This document shows, in pieces, positions 16,733 through 25,992 of a stretch of DNA of 64,000 nucleotides (positions within the stretch are counted from its first letter, which is position 1; each line of letters opens with the position of its first letter). The stretch is from Candidatus Gastranaerophilales bacterium HUM_1 (lineage in GTDB: Bacteria > Cyanobacteriota > Vampirovibrionia > Gastranaerophilales > Gastranaerophilaceae): contig DAAY01000008.1 in assembly GCA_002103105.1 (NCBI GenBank), positions 196,601 through 260,600 of the forward strand, written 5' to 3'. Below the pieces are notes generated by a model, which saw nothing but the letters and a program-made list of their open reading frames with translations, searched no databases and was not told the DNA's origin. A program made the translations under genes and the position numbers.

Positions 16733-18427
16733 TTATGAATTAACCTCATTATCTTTTGCTATATTTAGGGTAATAATTGCAATAAATCCGTATTCGTCAT
16801 CAGAATTTAGTTCAATTGTTCCACCCATTGCTTCGACTAGACCTTTGACGATAAACAAACCTAAACCACTTCCTCTGGTTGTTCTTGTCATGTTATCATC
16901 TAGTCTTACGAATTTCCCAAAAAGTGATTGTAGTTTCTTTGGCGAAATTTTATCGCATTTGTTTTTAACTGCGATAACTGCTTTATCTCCAGAAATTGAT
17001 GTTTCAACAAGTATTGGAGATTCTGGGTAAGAATATTTTACGGCATTTTCGTATAAATTTACGAATACTTGCTCTAATCTTCCTTTGTCAGCTACAACTT
17101 GTGGAAAATCAGGTGCTAAATGTACAACGATTTCGTGGCCATCGTGCTTTCTAAGAAGAAGTTCGGCTTGTTCAAAAACTTTATTTAGCCAGATATTGTC
17201 GTTTACTGTACGAAGTCGCATTCCTTCGATATCTGGAATAGTTAATAAATCTTCGATTAGTCGTTTTAGGCGTTCAGATTGTTCTTTGATGATTCTTAAA
17301 GATTTTTGTTTGGTTTCTTCATCTATAACAATATCTTGACGCATTAGTCTTGAGGTATATCCTTGAATGCTGGTTAGAGGAGTTCTTAATTCATGACTTA
17401 CGGTATCAATTAAATTTGAGCGGAATTCGTTCAAGGCTTTCAATTCAACGTTTTTACGTTTCAATTGTAGATATGTCTTATGAATTTCGGATGCCATATT
17501 GTTAAATTCATTTGCTAAGAAAACAATTTCGTATGGAGTGAAAGATGTTGTTAAAAGTCTAATTTGTCTTTGATAATTTCCTTTAGATAAGGCGATAACC
17601 GCTTTGAATAACTGTCTAATATTGATGTATAAATAATACATGTAAAAACCAATTAACAACATCATTGCTAAGATTGAAGATAATACGGAAATAATTATCT
17701 TCGCTCTGTTATCAAGAATTGCTTTTTTTGCTATGTTTTCTGTGGTGTTAACAACAATTGTTAAATCTGGATTATGACGTTTTAAATAAACGATAGGTCT
17801 ATTTTTCTCATCCCCAAAAAGAACAGGAGCATCAACCTCCATATTATGAGGAAGCAAGTCTAATGTTTCTTTAAAGACATCTGGCGTAAAATTGTGGGAT
17901 GAAATTAAGTGATTGTTTTTGTCTAAAATGTAAATTTGTCTATTGTCGTTTTCCAACGATTTGAATAGTTGTGAATCCCAGTTATTAGCATTAAAAATAA
18001 TTACAAGAAAAGAACCATCTTTCATTTGAGTTGATAAAATTGGTTTTTCATTGATATGAGAATCGTCTGTAATTTTTTCCAATTCTTGCGGATTATGAAC
18101 AATTACAATATCCTCGCAGTTAGGGTATCTTCTTGCCACATCTTTAATAAATTTAGATTTTAACTTTTGGGATGGCAAATATTCAAGGGTATCAGCAATT
18201 TGAGCTAAAGTAGATTCATTTGTTTTTAGGAAAAAATCAACTTCATCTGATACCATACTTGCAACAAGAATAGCTGACTCTCTCAATTGGTGTCTAACAG
18301 ATTGTTGGTTAATATTATTGATAATAAAACCACTGATGGATATCGGAATTACAACTGCAATAAAAAACACGATTGCAATTTGTTCAATTATTTTTAATCT
18401 TTTAAAACCAAAACCAAAATTCTTCAT
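16733..18427 (-). CDS. Membrane sensor histidine kinase
   Basis: 564 aa from ATG 18427; an in-frame TTG at 18448 would add seven residues. TM1 lies at about residues 18-40. A periplasmic sensor of about 215 residues follows, then TM2 (IIISVLSSILAMMLLIGFYM) and a HAMP linker. The H-box is TVSHELRTPLTSIQGY. The N-box is NLYENAVKYS, and the G2-type GSGLGLFIVKGLVEAMGG completes HATPase_c. It is the partner of the response regulator encoded 7 bp upstream on the same strand. The signal sensed is unknown. Confidence 0.92.
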   Translation of the reverse strand: MKNFGFGFKRLKIIEQIAIVFFIAVVIPISISGFIINNINQQSVRHQLRESAILVASMVSDEVDFFLKTNESTLAQIADTLEYLPSQKLKSKFIKDVARRYPNCEDIVIVHNPQELEKITDDSHINEKPILSTQMKDGSFLVIIFNANNWDSQLFKSLENDNRQIYILDKNNHLISSHNFTPDVFKETLDLLPHNMEVDAPVLFGDEKNRPIVYLKRHNPDLTIVVNTTENIAKKAILDNRAKIIISVLSSILAMMLLIGFYMYYLYINIRQLFKAVIALSKGNYQRQIRLLTTSFTPYEIVFLANEFNNMASEIHKTYLQLKRKNVELKALNEFRSNLIDTVSHELRTPLTSIQGYTSRLMRQDIVIDEETKQKSLRIIKEQSERLKRLIEDLLTIPDIEGMRLRTVNDNIWLNKVFEQAELLLRKHDGHEIVVHLAPDFPQVVADKGRLEQVFVNLYENAVKYSYPESPILVETSISGDKAVIAVKNKCDKISPKKLQSLFGKFVRLDDNMTRTTRGSGLGLFIVKGLVEAMGGTIELNSDDEYGFIAIITLNIAKDNEVNS

Positions 18428-18434
18428 AAGCAAA

Positions 18435-19151
18435 TTACTCTTGAGCAAAAGGTGTCAACTTGTACCCAACGTTAGTAACCGTGTGCAAATATTTTGGGTC
18501 TTTCGCATTTGGTTCAATTTTGTTTCGCAAACCTCCAACGTGGACTCTTAACATTCTCACATCTTCGTTGCTGTCATATCCCCAAACTTCGTCAAGCAAG
18601 GTCGCAAGAGTGACTGGGTGGTTAAAATGTTGCATTAAACAATATAATATTTCAAATTCTGTTGGTGTTAGTTTAACCTTTTTGTTAACTATAACAGCCT
18701 CTAGTGATTCTGGGAAGATTTCTATATCACCACTTCTTAATACTTCGTTCGCTAAAGGAGTTTCTTCAACATTTACAGAATTTCTACGTAAAAGAACTCT
18801 AATTCGGAGTAAAACTTCTTGGATATCAAAAGGTTTTACCAAATAATCATCTGCTCCACAGTCAAAACCTTCTGTTTTATCCTCAATGGTTCCTTTGGCT
18901 GTAAGCATCAAAATAGGGATTGATAATTTTGCTTGACGAATATTTTTGCAAACATCAAAGCCGTTCATTTTTGGCATCATAACGTCAAGTAAGATTAAAT
19001 CATAAGTGTTATTAAGAGCTTTGTTTAATCCTTCAAGTCCGTCTTTTGCGGTATCAACAAAATATCCACTGCTCCTAACGTCAAACTCTAATAAATCTCT
19101 GATTTCGTCATCATCATCAACTATCAAAATTCTCTTCTGTACGTCGCTCAT
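18435..19151 (-). CDS. OmpR/PhoB-family response regulator
   Basis: 238 aa from ATG 19151, chosen because AAGGAG lies 9 nt upstream; an in-frame upstream start would add 11 residues. The receiver has the acidic cluster DDDDE, the phosphoacceptor Asp in LILLDVMMPK and Lys in VKPF. The winged-helix output is LTPTEFEILYCLMQHFNHPVTLATLLDEVWGY...RVHVGGLRNKIE...VTNVGYKL. Such regulators bind direct repeats with 10-11 bp spacing; tandem GTTACA repeats of this kind occur elsewhere in the window (20986, 25993). Pairing of this regulator with those sites is a hypothesis. Confidence 0.93.
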   Translation of the reverse strand: MSDVQKRILIVDDDDEIRDLLEFDVRSSGYFVDTAKDGLEGLNKALNNTYDLILLDVMMPKMNGFDVCKNIRQAKLSIPILMLTAKGTIEDKTEGFDCGADDYLVKPFDIQEVLLRIRVLLRRNSVNVEETPLANEVLRSGDIEIFPESLEAVIVNKKVKLTPTEFEILYCLMQHFNHPVTLATLLDEVWGYDSNEDVRMLRVHVGGLRNKIEPNAKDPKYLHTVTNVGYKLTPFAQE

Positions 19152-19282
19152 AAGAACACTCCTTTTTATAGAATAATTGTACAAAACAACTTTTCATTTT
19201 TCAATTAAATTTAAAAATTGTAAATATAAAAGTTAGAATATAATTACACAATAGACTTATTAACCTATACACTTATAGACAT

Positions 19283-19315
19283 AAAAAAAATACCGCTAGT
19301 TGTGTTTTAGCGGTA
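19283..19315 (-). terminator. Terminator after the 19367-20896 gene
   Basis: On the minus strand TACCGCTA (19315-19308) pairs with TAGCGGTA (19298-19291), followed by eight T residues. It ends transcription of the filament-like protein gene. Confidence 0.85.
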
Positions 19316-19366
19316 GGGAAAAAGTTACGAAAATTAATGTGTAGGGGAAAATATAAAATATAAGTT

Positions 19367-20896
19367 TTATGCGTTAAATATGTTGAAAGATTTTTCAACG
19401 TTTTTACTAATTACTTTTGCTAATTGATCATATTCAGTTTGCATTGCAGTATGTTCTGATTCAAGTTTGTTCAATTGCATATCGAATTGCTTATCTTGGC
19501 TTTCAATTTTGTCCATTGCTGTTGTGTATTCTTGTTCAGCTTTTGCAATTGCTGATTTGTCTTCTTTTTCTGTAATTGATTCATCGTCATCTAATGTAGT
19601 ACCAATAAATCCTTTTTCAGCTGTTGAATAGTAAGACAATACAAGGTTTCCAGATTTTAATTGGTTAATCATCCAAGTTGAATCATAATTTAATGTTTTC
19701 TTTGCTTTCTTTTCATCATAGCCATATTTTTCTTCTAATGTTGTGAAACCACAAGATTGCATTTGATAGAAGATGTTTTTGTAATATGAAATTTGTTGTG
19801 CATCGTAAGTTAAATCTGTATCATCTTTAGATTTGTTTGATTTGTTATAGTAAGCTTCTGTAATTGCAGTTGCATAATCATACAAATCTCTTTGAGTTTG
19901 TGTTGTACCGTCATAGTTAAGAGGAATATCTTCTTTAGTAATTGAATAAGTATATCCACTATCTGATGTGTACAATCCAGTTTTTGAATTGTAAGAAAAT
20001 CTATCTTTTTGAGTTTTTGACAAATCTGCTGAACCGTCTTTTCTTTGAGTTGCATACAATGTTGATGATTGAACTCTTTCATTCTTATCATTTAGGTAAG
20101 TAAACATTTTTGTTGTTGCATCATAAGTTACATCCAACAATTGAGTATAATTACTTGAACCTAATTGATCTTCAGTTTGGTAAAATACACCTGTTTTTGT
20201 TTCGTTGTTTTCATCTACATAATTTCTTGCAACAACAGCACTTCTATTTACATAGTAACCTTCATCATCTTTATAAGCGTAGAATGAAGATTTGCCTTCT
20301 TGGCTTACAACAAAAGCTCTACTGTATGTTGGAATACCATTTAATTGGCCAGCACCGAATGATCTATAATCAAAACCTAGAATATGTTCACCTTGATAAT
20401 CAGCTGAATCACTAGTATTACCATTTATGTCATAGATACTCTTTCCAACAGAATTTAAGTATTTATCCCAAGCTTCGTGGATTGCTTCTTCTGCTGTTTT
20501 AGATTTTGTAGTATCAATATCTGCTTGAGTATAACCTAATTGTTTTAAGAAAATATTTAAATCGCCATTACCTGCTTTAAATGCGTTTGCAATTGCAGAA
20601 CTTACAAGAACTTTACCTGAATTATCTTTTACAAGATATTGTTTGCCAGAAGCAACTGTATTACAACCAGTTAATTGGTTATAAGTAATGTCTGCATAAC
20701 AAGCATCAGTACCATTGTAACCTGTTAAAACTTGGTATTTAGTTTTATTCAAAGCGTCTAAGTATGCATCGTTAATTCTTCCTGAATTTTCAGAAAGACG
20801 TTGTTTTGAATATGCAACTGATTGTTGTTCAAACTCATTGTTTGACATCCTTGCAGTTATACTTAGTAATCTTGCTTGTGAAGCAGCCATACCCAT
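19367..20896 (-). CDS. Filament-like protein with terminal helices, lineage-type
   Basis: 509 aa, no signal peptide. The N-terminus MGMAASQARLLSITARMSNNEFEQQSVAYSKQRLSE is a predicted amphipathic helix. The middle (about 50-430) is rich in Tyr, Ser, Thr, Asn and Asp, and the last 75 residues form a coiled coil (AEQEYTTAMDKIESQDKQFD and onward) ending FNIFNA. Helix, variable domain, helix is the plan of flagellar axial proteins and some secreted structural proteins, but no flagellar motif can be proven. Similar N-termini are familiar from gut Melainabacteria proteins of unknown role. It is divergent from the GGDEF gene. Confidence 0.6.
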   Translation of the reverse strand: MGMAASQARLLSITARMSNNEFEQQSVAYSKQRLSENSGRINDAYLDALNKTKYQVLTGYNGTDACYADITYNQLTGCNTVASGKQYLVKDNSGKVLVSSAIANAFKAGNGDLNIFLKQLGYTQADIDTTKSKTAEEAIHEAWDKYLNSVGKSIYDINGNTSDSADYQGEHILGFDYRSFGAGQLNGIPTYSRAFVVSQEGKSSFYAYKDDEGYYVNRSAVVARNYVDENNETKTGVFYQTEDQLGSSNYTQLLDVTYDATTKMFTYLNDKNERVQSSTLYATQRKDGSADLSKTQKDRFSYNSKTGLYTSDSGYTYSITKEDIPLNYDGTTQTQRDLYDYATAITEAYYNKSNKSKDDTDLTYDAQQISYYKNIFYQMQSCGFTTLEEKYGYDEKKAKKTLNYDSTWMINQLKSGNLVLSYYSTAEKGFIGTTLDDDESITEKEDKSAIAKAEQEYTTAMDKIESQDKQFDMQLNKLESEHTAMQTEYDQLAKVISKNVEKSFNIFNA

Positions 20897-20985
20897 TGCT
20901 TTAACGTTTCCTTTCAGTAATTTTCGTATCCTTACTCATGTTTACGGCATATTTCACAGAAAACTTTAAAAAATAGAGAAATAAT

Positions 20986-21004
20986 GTTACAATATCGTTA
21001 CAAT
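20986..21004. promoter_or_regulatory. Tandem GTTACAAT operator (HLR1/Pho-box-like)
   Basis: GTTACAAT at 20986-20993 and again at 20997-21004, exactly 11 bp apart, in the divergent promoter region between the filament-like gene and the GGDEF gene. Looser copies follow: ATTACAAT 21023-21030 and GTTGCAAT 21043-21050. The unit equals the (G/T)TTACA(T/A)(T/A) half-site of cyanobacterial HLR1 (RpaB), but with a 3-nt instead of 2-nt gap. Confidence 0.5.
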
Positions 21005-21079
21005 TGTAAAATATTAAAGAATATTACAATTTTGCGTGAATAGTTGCAATATGATACTTTGTAGAAGAAAGGATAGGAT

Positions 21080-21952
21080 ATGAAGAATATAGTTATATAT
21101 ACTGACAAAAACTCTTCAAATTTAGCTGAAGTTGTTTCATCTATTGAAGATTCAAATGTAAGATTAGAAAACGCTTCTAACTTAAAAGATTATGAAACAT
21201 TAAACCCTGGGGTTATCATTATTGAAAGCGTTCCAGATATTAAAGATGTTTTAATGGTTACAAAATTCAAGCAACCAATCTTATTTATTGGAGAAACTTT
21301 TAAAGGTTGTACCGTAAGAGCTGTTGCTTTTGATTATGTTAAAACGCCAGTTGATAATCAAGAATTACTTGTTCGTGTAAAAAACATGTTGAAAATCAGA
21401 GAATTGAGAGATAAATTGAAAACTCTTTCTACAACTGATGAATTAACTGGTTTGCACAACAGAAAATATTTACTTGAACGTATGGAACAAGAAATCTCAC
21501 GTTCTAAACGTTATGGAACAGCACTTTCTGTATTGTTGTTTGACTTAGACTTTTTCAAAGCTGTAAATGACATTTACGGTTATGAATGGGGCGATGTTTT
21601 ATTAAAATCAATTGCAGATAAATTAAAACAACTTATCAGAAAAGAAGATATTATCACTCGTTATGGAGATGAAGAATTCATCGTAGTTCTTCCTAACACT
21701 TCAGAAGATAATGCCTTCTTGTTTGCAGAAAGATTTAGAAAAGATATTGAAAAAATGGAATTCATTCCAGCTGGAGAAGAAGAACGTCATCCAATCACTA
21801 TTTCTGGCGGAATTTCTACATTCCCTTGTATCCCTGATACAGAGGAAGATGCGAATACAATCATTCGTTATGCCGAACACGCATTGTATAATGCTAAAAA
21901 ACGTGGCAAAAACAAGATTGTACAATTCTCTCACTTAAACTTGGGAGAATAA
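21080..21952 (+). CDS. Diguanylate cyclase with degenerate receiver
   Basis: 290 aa. Residues 1-110 look like a receiver fold without a clear phosphoacceptor Asp. The GGDEF domain follows (DELTGLHNRKYLLERMEQE, then LFDLDFFKAVNDIYGYEWGDVLL). The active-site loop reads RYGDEEF, a GDEEF variant of GGDEF. The inhibitory I-site RxxD is present (RKED, five residues before the loop). The C-terminal segments (ISGGIST and AEHALYNAKKRGKN) are normal. It probably makes cyclic di-GMP, but the altered second Gly makes activity uncertain. A terminator follows. Confidence 0.88.
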   Translation: MKNIVIYTDKNSSNLAEVVSSIEDSNVRLENASNLKDYETLNPGVIIIESVPDIKDVLMVTKFKQPILFIGETFKGCTVRAVAFDYVKTPVDNQELLVRVKNMLKIRELRDKLKTLSTTDELTGLHNRKYLLERMEQEISRSKRYGTALSVLLFDLDFFKAVNDIYGYEWGDVLLKSIADKLKQLIRKEDIITRYGDEEFIVVLPNTSEDNAFLFAERFRKDIEKMEFIPAGEEERHPITISGGISTFPCIPDTEEDANTIIRYAEHALYNAKKRGKNKIVQFSHLNLGE

Positions 21953-21996
21953 AAAAGATCCTTTCTGAACACTTACATAGTGTAAATCTGGTTAAT

Positions 21997-22026
21997 AGGC
22001 GGTAACATCACTACCGCCTTTTTATT
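21997..22026 (+). terminator. Terminator after the GGDEF gene
   Basis: AGGCGGTA (21997-22004) pairs with TACCGCCT (22012-22019), followed by TTTTTATTTTG. It lies between convergent genes. Confidence 0.85.
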
Positions 22027-22030
22027 TTGT

Positions 22031-23383
22031 TTAATATTCAAATAATCTTGATATATCTAATTGAATTTTACCTTTAGACTGTTCTTTAACAGTATCTGCA
22101 AAATCCATCATATAATCAGGACTAATATTATGCTTTTGAAAAATACCAGCTTGATATAAGTCAATTAACTTATCCAAATATTTTTGACAATTTTGTTTCA
22201 CTTCAGGATGAAGAACAACCCACTCATCAAGAGGAATACTTTTTCTGGAAGAATTGATTTTTGCTCTTGCGACCCCATAGTTTGCAAGTTCATTTTCTCC
22301 TCCCTCAGAGCGAGGTTTGATGTGTTCAACTGAAGCGACTGATGGCCACATTAATTTTAGAGCAATTTTATCAGAAGGTTCTGAACATAATTTCAACACA
22401 TAAGCAGACAAACATTGTTCTGATGTTGGAAGTTTATTTGCAATTCCAATTAATTCCTTTTTAAGATGATGATCTGGCAATGTTTCTAGCATCTTTCCTA
22501 AATCATATAAAAATGATTTTCTTGAAAATGGTATTACAACCTTTTTTTGAGATAATCTCAATTTAGAAATTTCGAGCAAGTTATTCAACTCACCATCTTC
22601 TGCAAGCGGTGATTTTTGCAAAATATGCTCAATTGAAGCTAAAACTTTTTGTTGGTTGGGTATTGTAGAATCATTTGTTACAGTTGATAACTTTTTAGAT
22701 TCTTTCATTATAGAATTTAGAGCTTTTCGTGTTTTTATGTCAGCACCATTTGCAAGTATATTTCTAGCCTTCGCTAATTTATACTTGAATTCATTTGCAG
22801 AAAAAGGAATATAAATCGGTTGGTCATTCAATTTTTTGTCAGTTTCAACCATTAAACTCTGAAACTTTTGCTGATAGTCATGAGGAAGTTTTTTATTCAC
22901 GATATTAGTCAATTCCATAAAAATCGGAGCTTGTTTTTTTCGCAAAATTTTCCTGTGATATGGTTCAATCTCTTCTAAGAGTTCCTTCAAATTCATTTCT
23001 GGATGAATCTTTGATCTTTCCTGTAAGAGTGCAATAATTTTTGATTCATTATCGACAAAACACTCTTTATTTCTTTCAAAAACTTGTAAAATATCTTTTG
23101 ATGGACCATATAAAATTCCTTTTGAACTCAACCGTGTAATCATTTTAGGGTCTAACATTGGAATTCCTGTGTACATGCAAGGAAGTTTGTAAGCAAATAA
23201 TGCCCGTAATTTTGAAGAATGTGCAAAGCCCGTGAAGGTTATTGGCATGACATATGGCATGCCTGACAAGTCGTTGATATATGTTGCCATTTCGGAATCC
23301 ATATTTTTCAAATCTCCTGTTTTGGGCTTGTTCTTGTCTAAATTTAAGTTGTAATAATTAGGGCCTATTGCAAATATTCTCAT
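22031..23383 (-). CDS. HNH-like protein, paralogue 1
   Basis: 450 aa. I do not recognise the whole protein. A possible HNH nuclease core lies near residue 355: EHIKPRSEGGENELANYG followed by ARAKIN, giving H...N...N. The N-terminal part has ITFTGFAHSSKL and CMYTGIPMLD, and the middle is mostly helical and Lys-rich. It is a clear paralogue of the next gene: both share an IPFSxxxxxYKL block and the H-x-P/A-x-GG core. There is no signal peptide. The pair may be DNA- or RNA-cutting proteins or secreted effectors; function is unproven. Confidence 0.55.
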   Translation of the reverse strand: MRIFAIGPNYYNLNLDKNKPKTGDLKNMDSEMATYINDLSGMPYVMPITFTGFAHSSKLRALFAYKLPCMYTGIPMLDPKMITRLSSKGILYGPSKDILQVFERNKECFVDNESKIIALLQERSKIHPEMNLKELLEEIEPYHRKILRKKQAPIFMELTNIVNKKLPHDYQQKFQSLMVETDKKLNDQPIYIPFSANEFKYKLAKARNILANGADIKTRKALNSIMKESKKLSTVTNDSTIPNQQKVLASIEHILQKSPLAEDGELNNLLEISKLRLSQKKVVIPFSRKSFLYDLGKMLETLPDHHLKKELIGIANKLPTSEQCLSAYVLKLCSEPSDKIALKLMWPSVASVEHIKPRSEGGENELANYGVARAKINSSRKSIPLDEWVVLHPEVKQNCQKYLDKLIDLYQAGIFQKHNISPDYMMDFADTVKEQSKGKIQLDISRLFEY

Positions 23384-23393
23384 AATCTTCCTA

Positions 23394-24725
23394 TTAATAT
23401 TTTAACTTATTTGTATCAAGATTTAAAGGGTCATTTGAAGGTGACAATTTTTTTATTCTTCTTGCGACAGATAAAATATATGATGTACTTAATTCACACA
23501 TTTTAAATATCCCACTATTGGCTAACTCTATCAATCTATCTATTTGATTTTGACTATATACCCTGACGTTAGGATCTTTTTCAATAATAGTAGAAAGTTT
23601 GCTATGTGCTCTTTCTGAATTATATCTTCTTGAGGCTAAAACATAATTATATATATCACTATCCCCTCCAGCTTTTGCTGCAACCAAATGATCAGCAGAC
23701 CCAACAGAATCTGCAAGTAAATCGTATCCAATTTGAGAAGAAGATCTATTTGCTTCTTTTACAACAAAGGCTGATAAACTATTTTTAGACGTAGGTAGTT
23801 CTCTTGCAGTTTGTATCATCTTATGGGCAAGTTTTGTATCTTGTAATTGTCCTACAATTTTTTCCAAATCATGGATAAAACCTTTTCTTTTAAATTTTTC
23901 TTCAAAAGGAACTCTATGCAAACGAGCTTTGGTTGCATTGAATAAATCCACCATATCTTTATCTTTTTGCAAACTTGAATTTTCAAAATATATAAATGTT
24001 TTATAAAACTGTTTAAGTTCTTTATTTGTCGGCTTTTTAGCTTTACCCATATCATCTTCAAAAAATTCAACTTTTTTGATAATCTTTTCAATATCGCTTA
24101 CTTCTTTAAAATTATCTTTTTGAGCTATTCTTTCTTTAATTCGTTTTAACTTATACAAAAGTTCTTTCTTACTGAAAGGAACAATTACTGGTTCATTGAT
24201 GAGTTTTTTATTAGTAACATCAATCAATTTATTATATTGAACAATCTGTTCTTTTGGCATTTGAAGAGCAAGGGTAGAAAGTTTTTCAAACACTGGGCGT
24301 TGTTGTTCAAGAAGAATTTTACTATGATGAGGGACTAATTTATGCAAAAATTCATCCAAATACATCTTTGGATTTGTTCGAGCTGTTCTCTTCATCAATC
24401 TATAAACCTGTTTTTCTATTGGGAATAATGATTTTTCATAAGGTTTAAGAATTCGAACAATATTTCTTATCGGTTTAGAAAACACTTTATGTTCTAATAA
24501 TAGCTCTAAATCTTTAGTATCCACAAGAACAATGTCTGAGTAAAAATCAGGAATTCCAAATTTTAACAACTTCTTCAACGGTTCAGATTTTGCAACACTC
24601 GTAAACGTTACAGTATCACATTGCAATATTTTTTTATTCATTGGAACATGAACGCAATTATCTCTTCTCAATTGTGGATTTTGAGTACTAAATAAACTAT
24701 ATAAACCTACACTTTGAATATTCAT
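23394..24725 (-). CDS. HNH-like protein, paralogue 2
   Basis: 443 aa, a tandem paralogue ending 10 bp before the start of paralogue 1. Matching blocks: VTFTSVAKSEPLKKLLKFG (compare ITFTGFAHS...), VPHHSKILLEQQRPVFEKLS, IVPFSKKELLYKL, and the C-terminal ADHLVAAKAGGDSDIYNYVL then RRYN. The HNH-like triad would be DH, N and N. The final IDRLIELANSGIF is shared with paralogue 1. The two proteins have diverged strongly outside these blocks. No signal peptide or transmembrane segment is seen. Confidence 0.55.
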   Translation of the reverse strand: MNIQSVGLYSLFSTQNPQLRRDNCVHVPMNKKILQCDTVTFTSVAKSEPLKKLLKFGIPDFYSDIVLVDTKDLELLLEHKVFSKPIRNIVRILKPYEKSLFPIEKQVYRLMKRTARTNPKMYLDEFLHKLVPHHSKILLEQQRPVFEKLSTLALQMPKEQIVQYNKLIDVTNKKLINEPVIVPFSKKELLYKLKRIKERIAQKDNFKEVSDIEKIIKKVEFFEDDMGKAKKPTNKELKQFYKTFIYFENSSLQKDKDMVDLFNATKARLHRVPFEEKFKRKGFIHDLEKIVGQLQDTKLAHKMIQTARELPTSKNSLSAFVVKEANRSSSQIGYDLLADSVGSADHLVAAKAGGDSDIYNYVLASRRYNSERAHSKLSTIIEKDPNVRVYSQNQIDRLIELANSGIFKMCELSTSYILSVARRIKKLSPSNDPLNLDTNKLKY

Positions 24726-24778
24726 GTTGAAAACAAAAAACGTAAAAAAAATATTTTTTGCTATAAATGAATTGAAAA

Positions 24779-25918
24779 TTAATAATCTTCTTCTTGAGGT
24801 TCAAAATAGTGCATTGAAGGGCATTTCCCGAAATTATCCAATATTGCCTTATCGAGTTCTTCTGTCGCAACAACTTTCCCATTTACAATATTTACTTGAG
24901 TGGTTGTAACTGTGCCATTTTCTTTATCTTCTTTAGTTTCTTTTGTTGCAATATCTTTTTTATTCTTTGCCATATGCTGTTTATTTTTAGATTTTTCTTC
25001 ATCCATTATCGTTCTGAGGTAACTTTTGTATTCCTCATTAAAATAAACATTTCGCATAATATCATTCATCACAATTGCAGCATATTGTTGAGTTGAAGAA
25101 TTTTCTCCAAGTGCAGAAATCAAAGTTGAAGCTTTTTCAATTTCTTCATAAGCCTCGTTGTAATGTCTAAGTTTTCTCAACAGAACAGCTAAATTGTAAT
25201 GAGCTTCATAATTCATCGGTGCATTTGATATTGCTTGACAATAACACTTTCCCGCTCCTTCATAATTTCCAGAAATTTGGTATGCCAAACCTAAGTTAAA
25301 CAATGTATCATAACTTTTTGGATTAATTTCTAAAGATTTTTGATAAGCTTTTATCGCTTTTGCCAAATAACGTCTTTGCCATTCCCAATCATCATTTGCA
25401 TAAAGAGATTTCATTCGATAGGAATACCCCATATTATAATATGCAATCGCTTTATTTTCTTTTGAACTTATTTTATTGTTGTAAATATATGGAATTTCTA
25501 ACAAATGGCGTTTAGTTTTAATTATTTGTTCATACTGTTTGATTGCAGAATCAAAATCTCCCAACTTTTCAGATGCAACAATTCCATAGTTCATTCTTGC
25601 AATCATCATATTTGGATTGTACTTAAATGCTTGAGAATATGCGTATAATGCAGAATAATAATCCTCATATGCAACATATATATTACCAAGATTATACCAA
25701 GCACTATAATGCTGAGGATAATACTTTAATGCAGTATTATAATACCCAATAGCTTTTTGCATTCGCATATCGTGATATGCCTTATCCCCTTTATAGACAT
25801 AATACATACCCTTAACTTTGTATGCCTGAATTTTTACAACTTCTTGATTGAAATATACCGCAACACCAATTGCGGCAAGAACAAACAATGAAAATAATCC
25901 TGATAAAAACTTTTTCAA
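24779..25918 (-). CDS. Membrane-anchored TPR protein
   Basis: 379 aa. An N-terminal membrane anchor or signal (FLSGLFSLFVLAAIGVAVYF) is followed by seven or so TPR units between residues 35 and 270, for example HYSAWYNLGNIYVAYEDYYSALYAYSQAFKYNP. The C-terminal 90 residues are charged, with a KETKEDKENGTVTTTQVN linker. It probably faces the periplasm as a scaffold. It lies 53 bp upstream of the HNH-like pair on the same strand and may share a transcript with them. Confidence 0.78.
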   Translation of the reverse strand: MKKFLSGLFSLFVLAAIGVAVYFNQEVVKIQAYKVKGMYYVYKGDKAYHDMRMQKAIGYYNTALKYYPQHYSAWYNLGNIYVAYEDYYSALYAYSQAFKYNPNMMIARMNYGIVASEKLGDFDSAIKQYEQIIKTKRHLLEIPYIYNNKISSKENKAIAYYNMGYSYRMKSLYANDDWEWQRRYLAKAIKAYQKSLEINPKSYDTLFNLGLAYQISGNYEGAGKCYCQAISNAPMNYEAHYNLAVLLRKLRHYNEAYEEIEKASTLISALGENSSTQQYAAIVMNDIMRNVYFNEEYKSYLRTIMDEEKSKNKQHMAKNKKDIATKETKEDKENGTVTTTQVNIVNGKVVATEELDKAILDNFGKCPSMHYFEPQEEDY

Positions 25919-25992
25919 ATCAAAGCCCTTTGATATTTATTCACATACAAAGATATGATAATAAAACTCTGACAAAATAACATCAACCAAAT

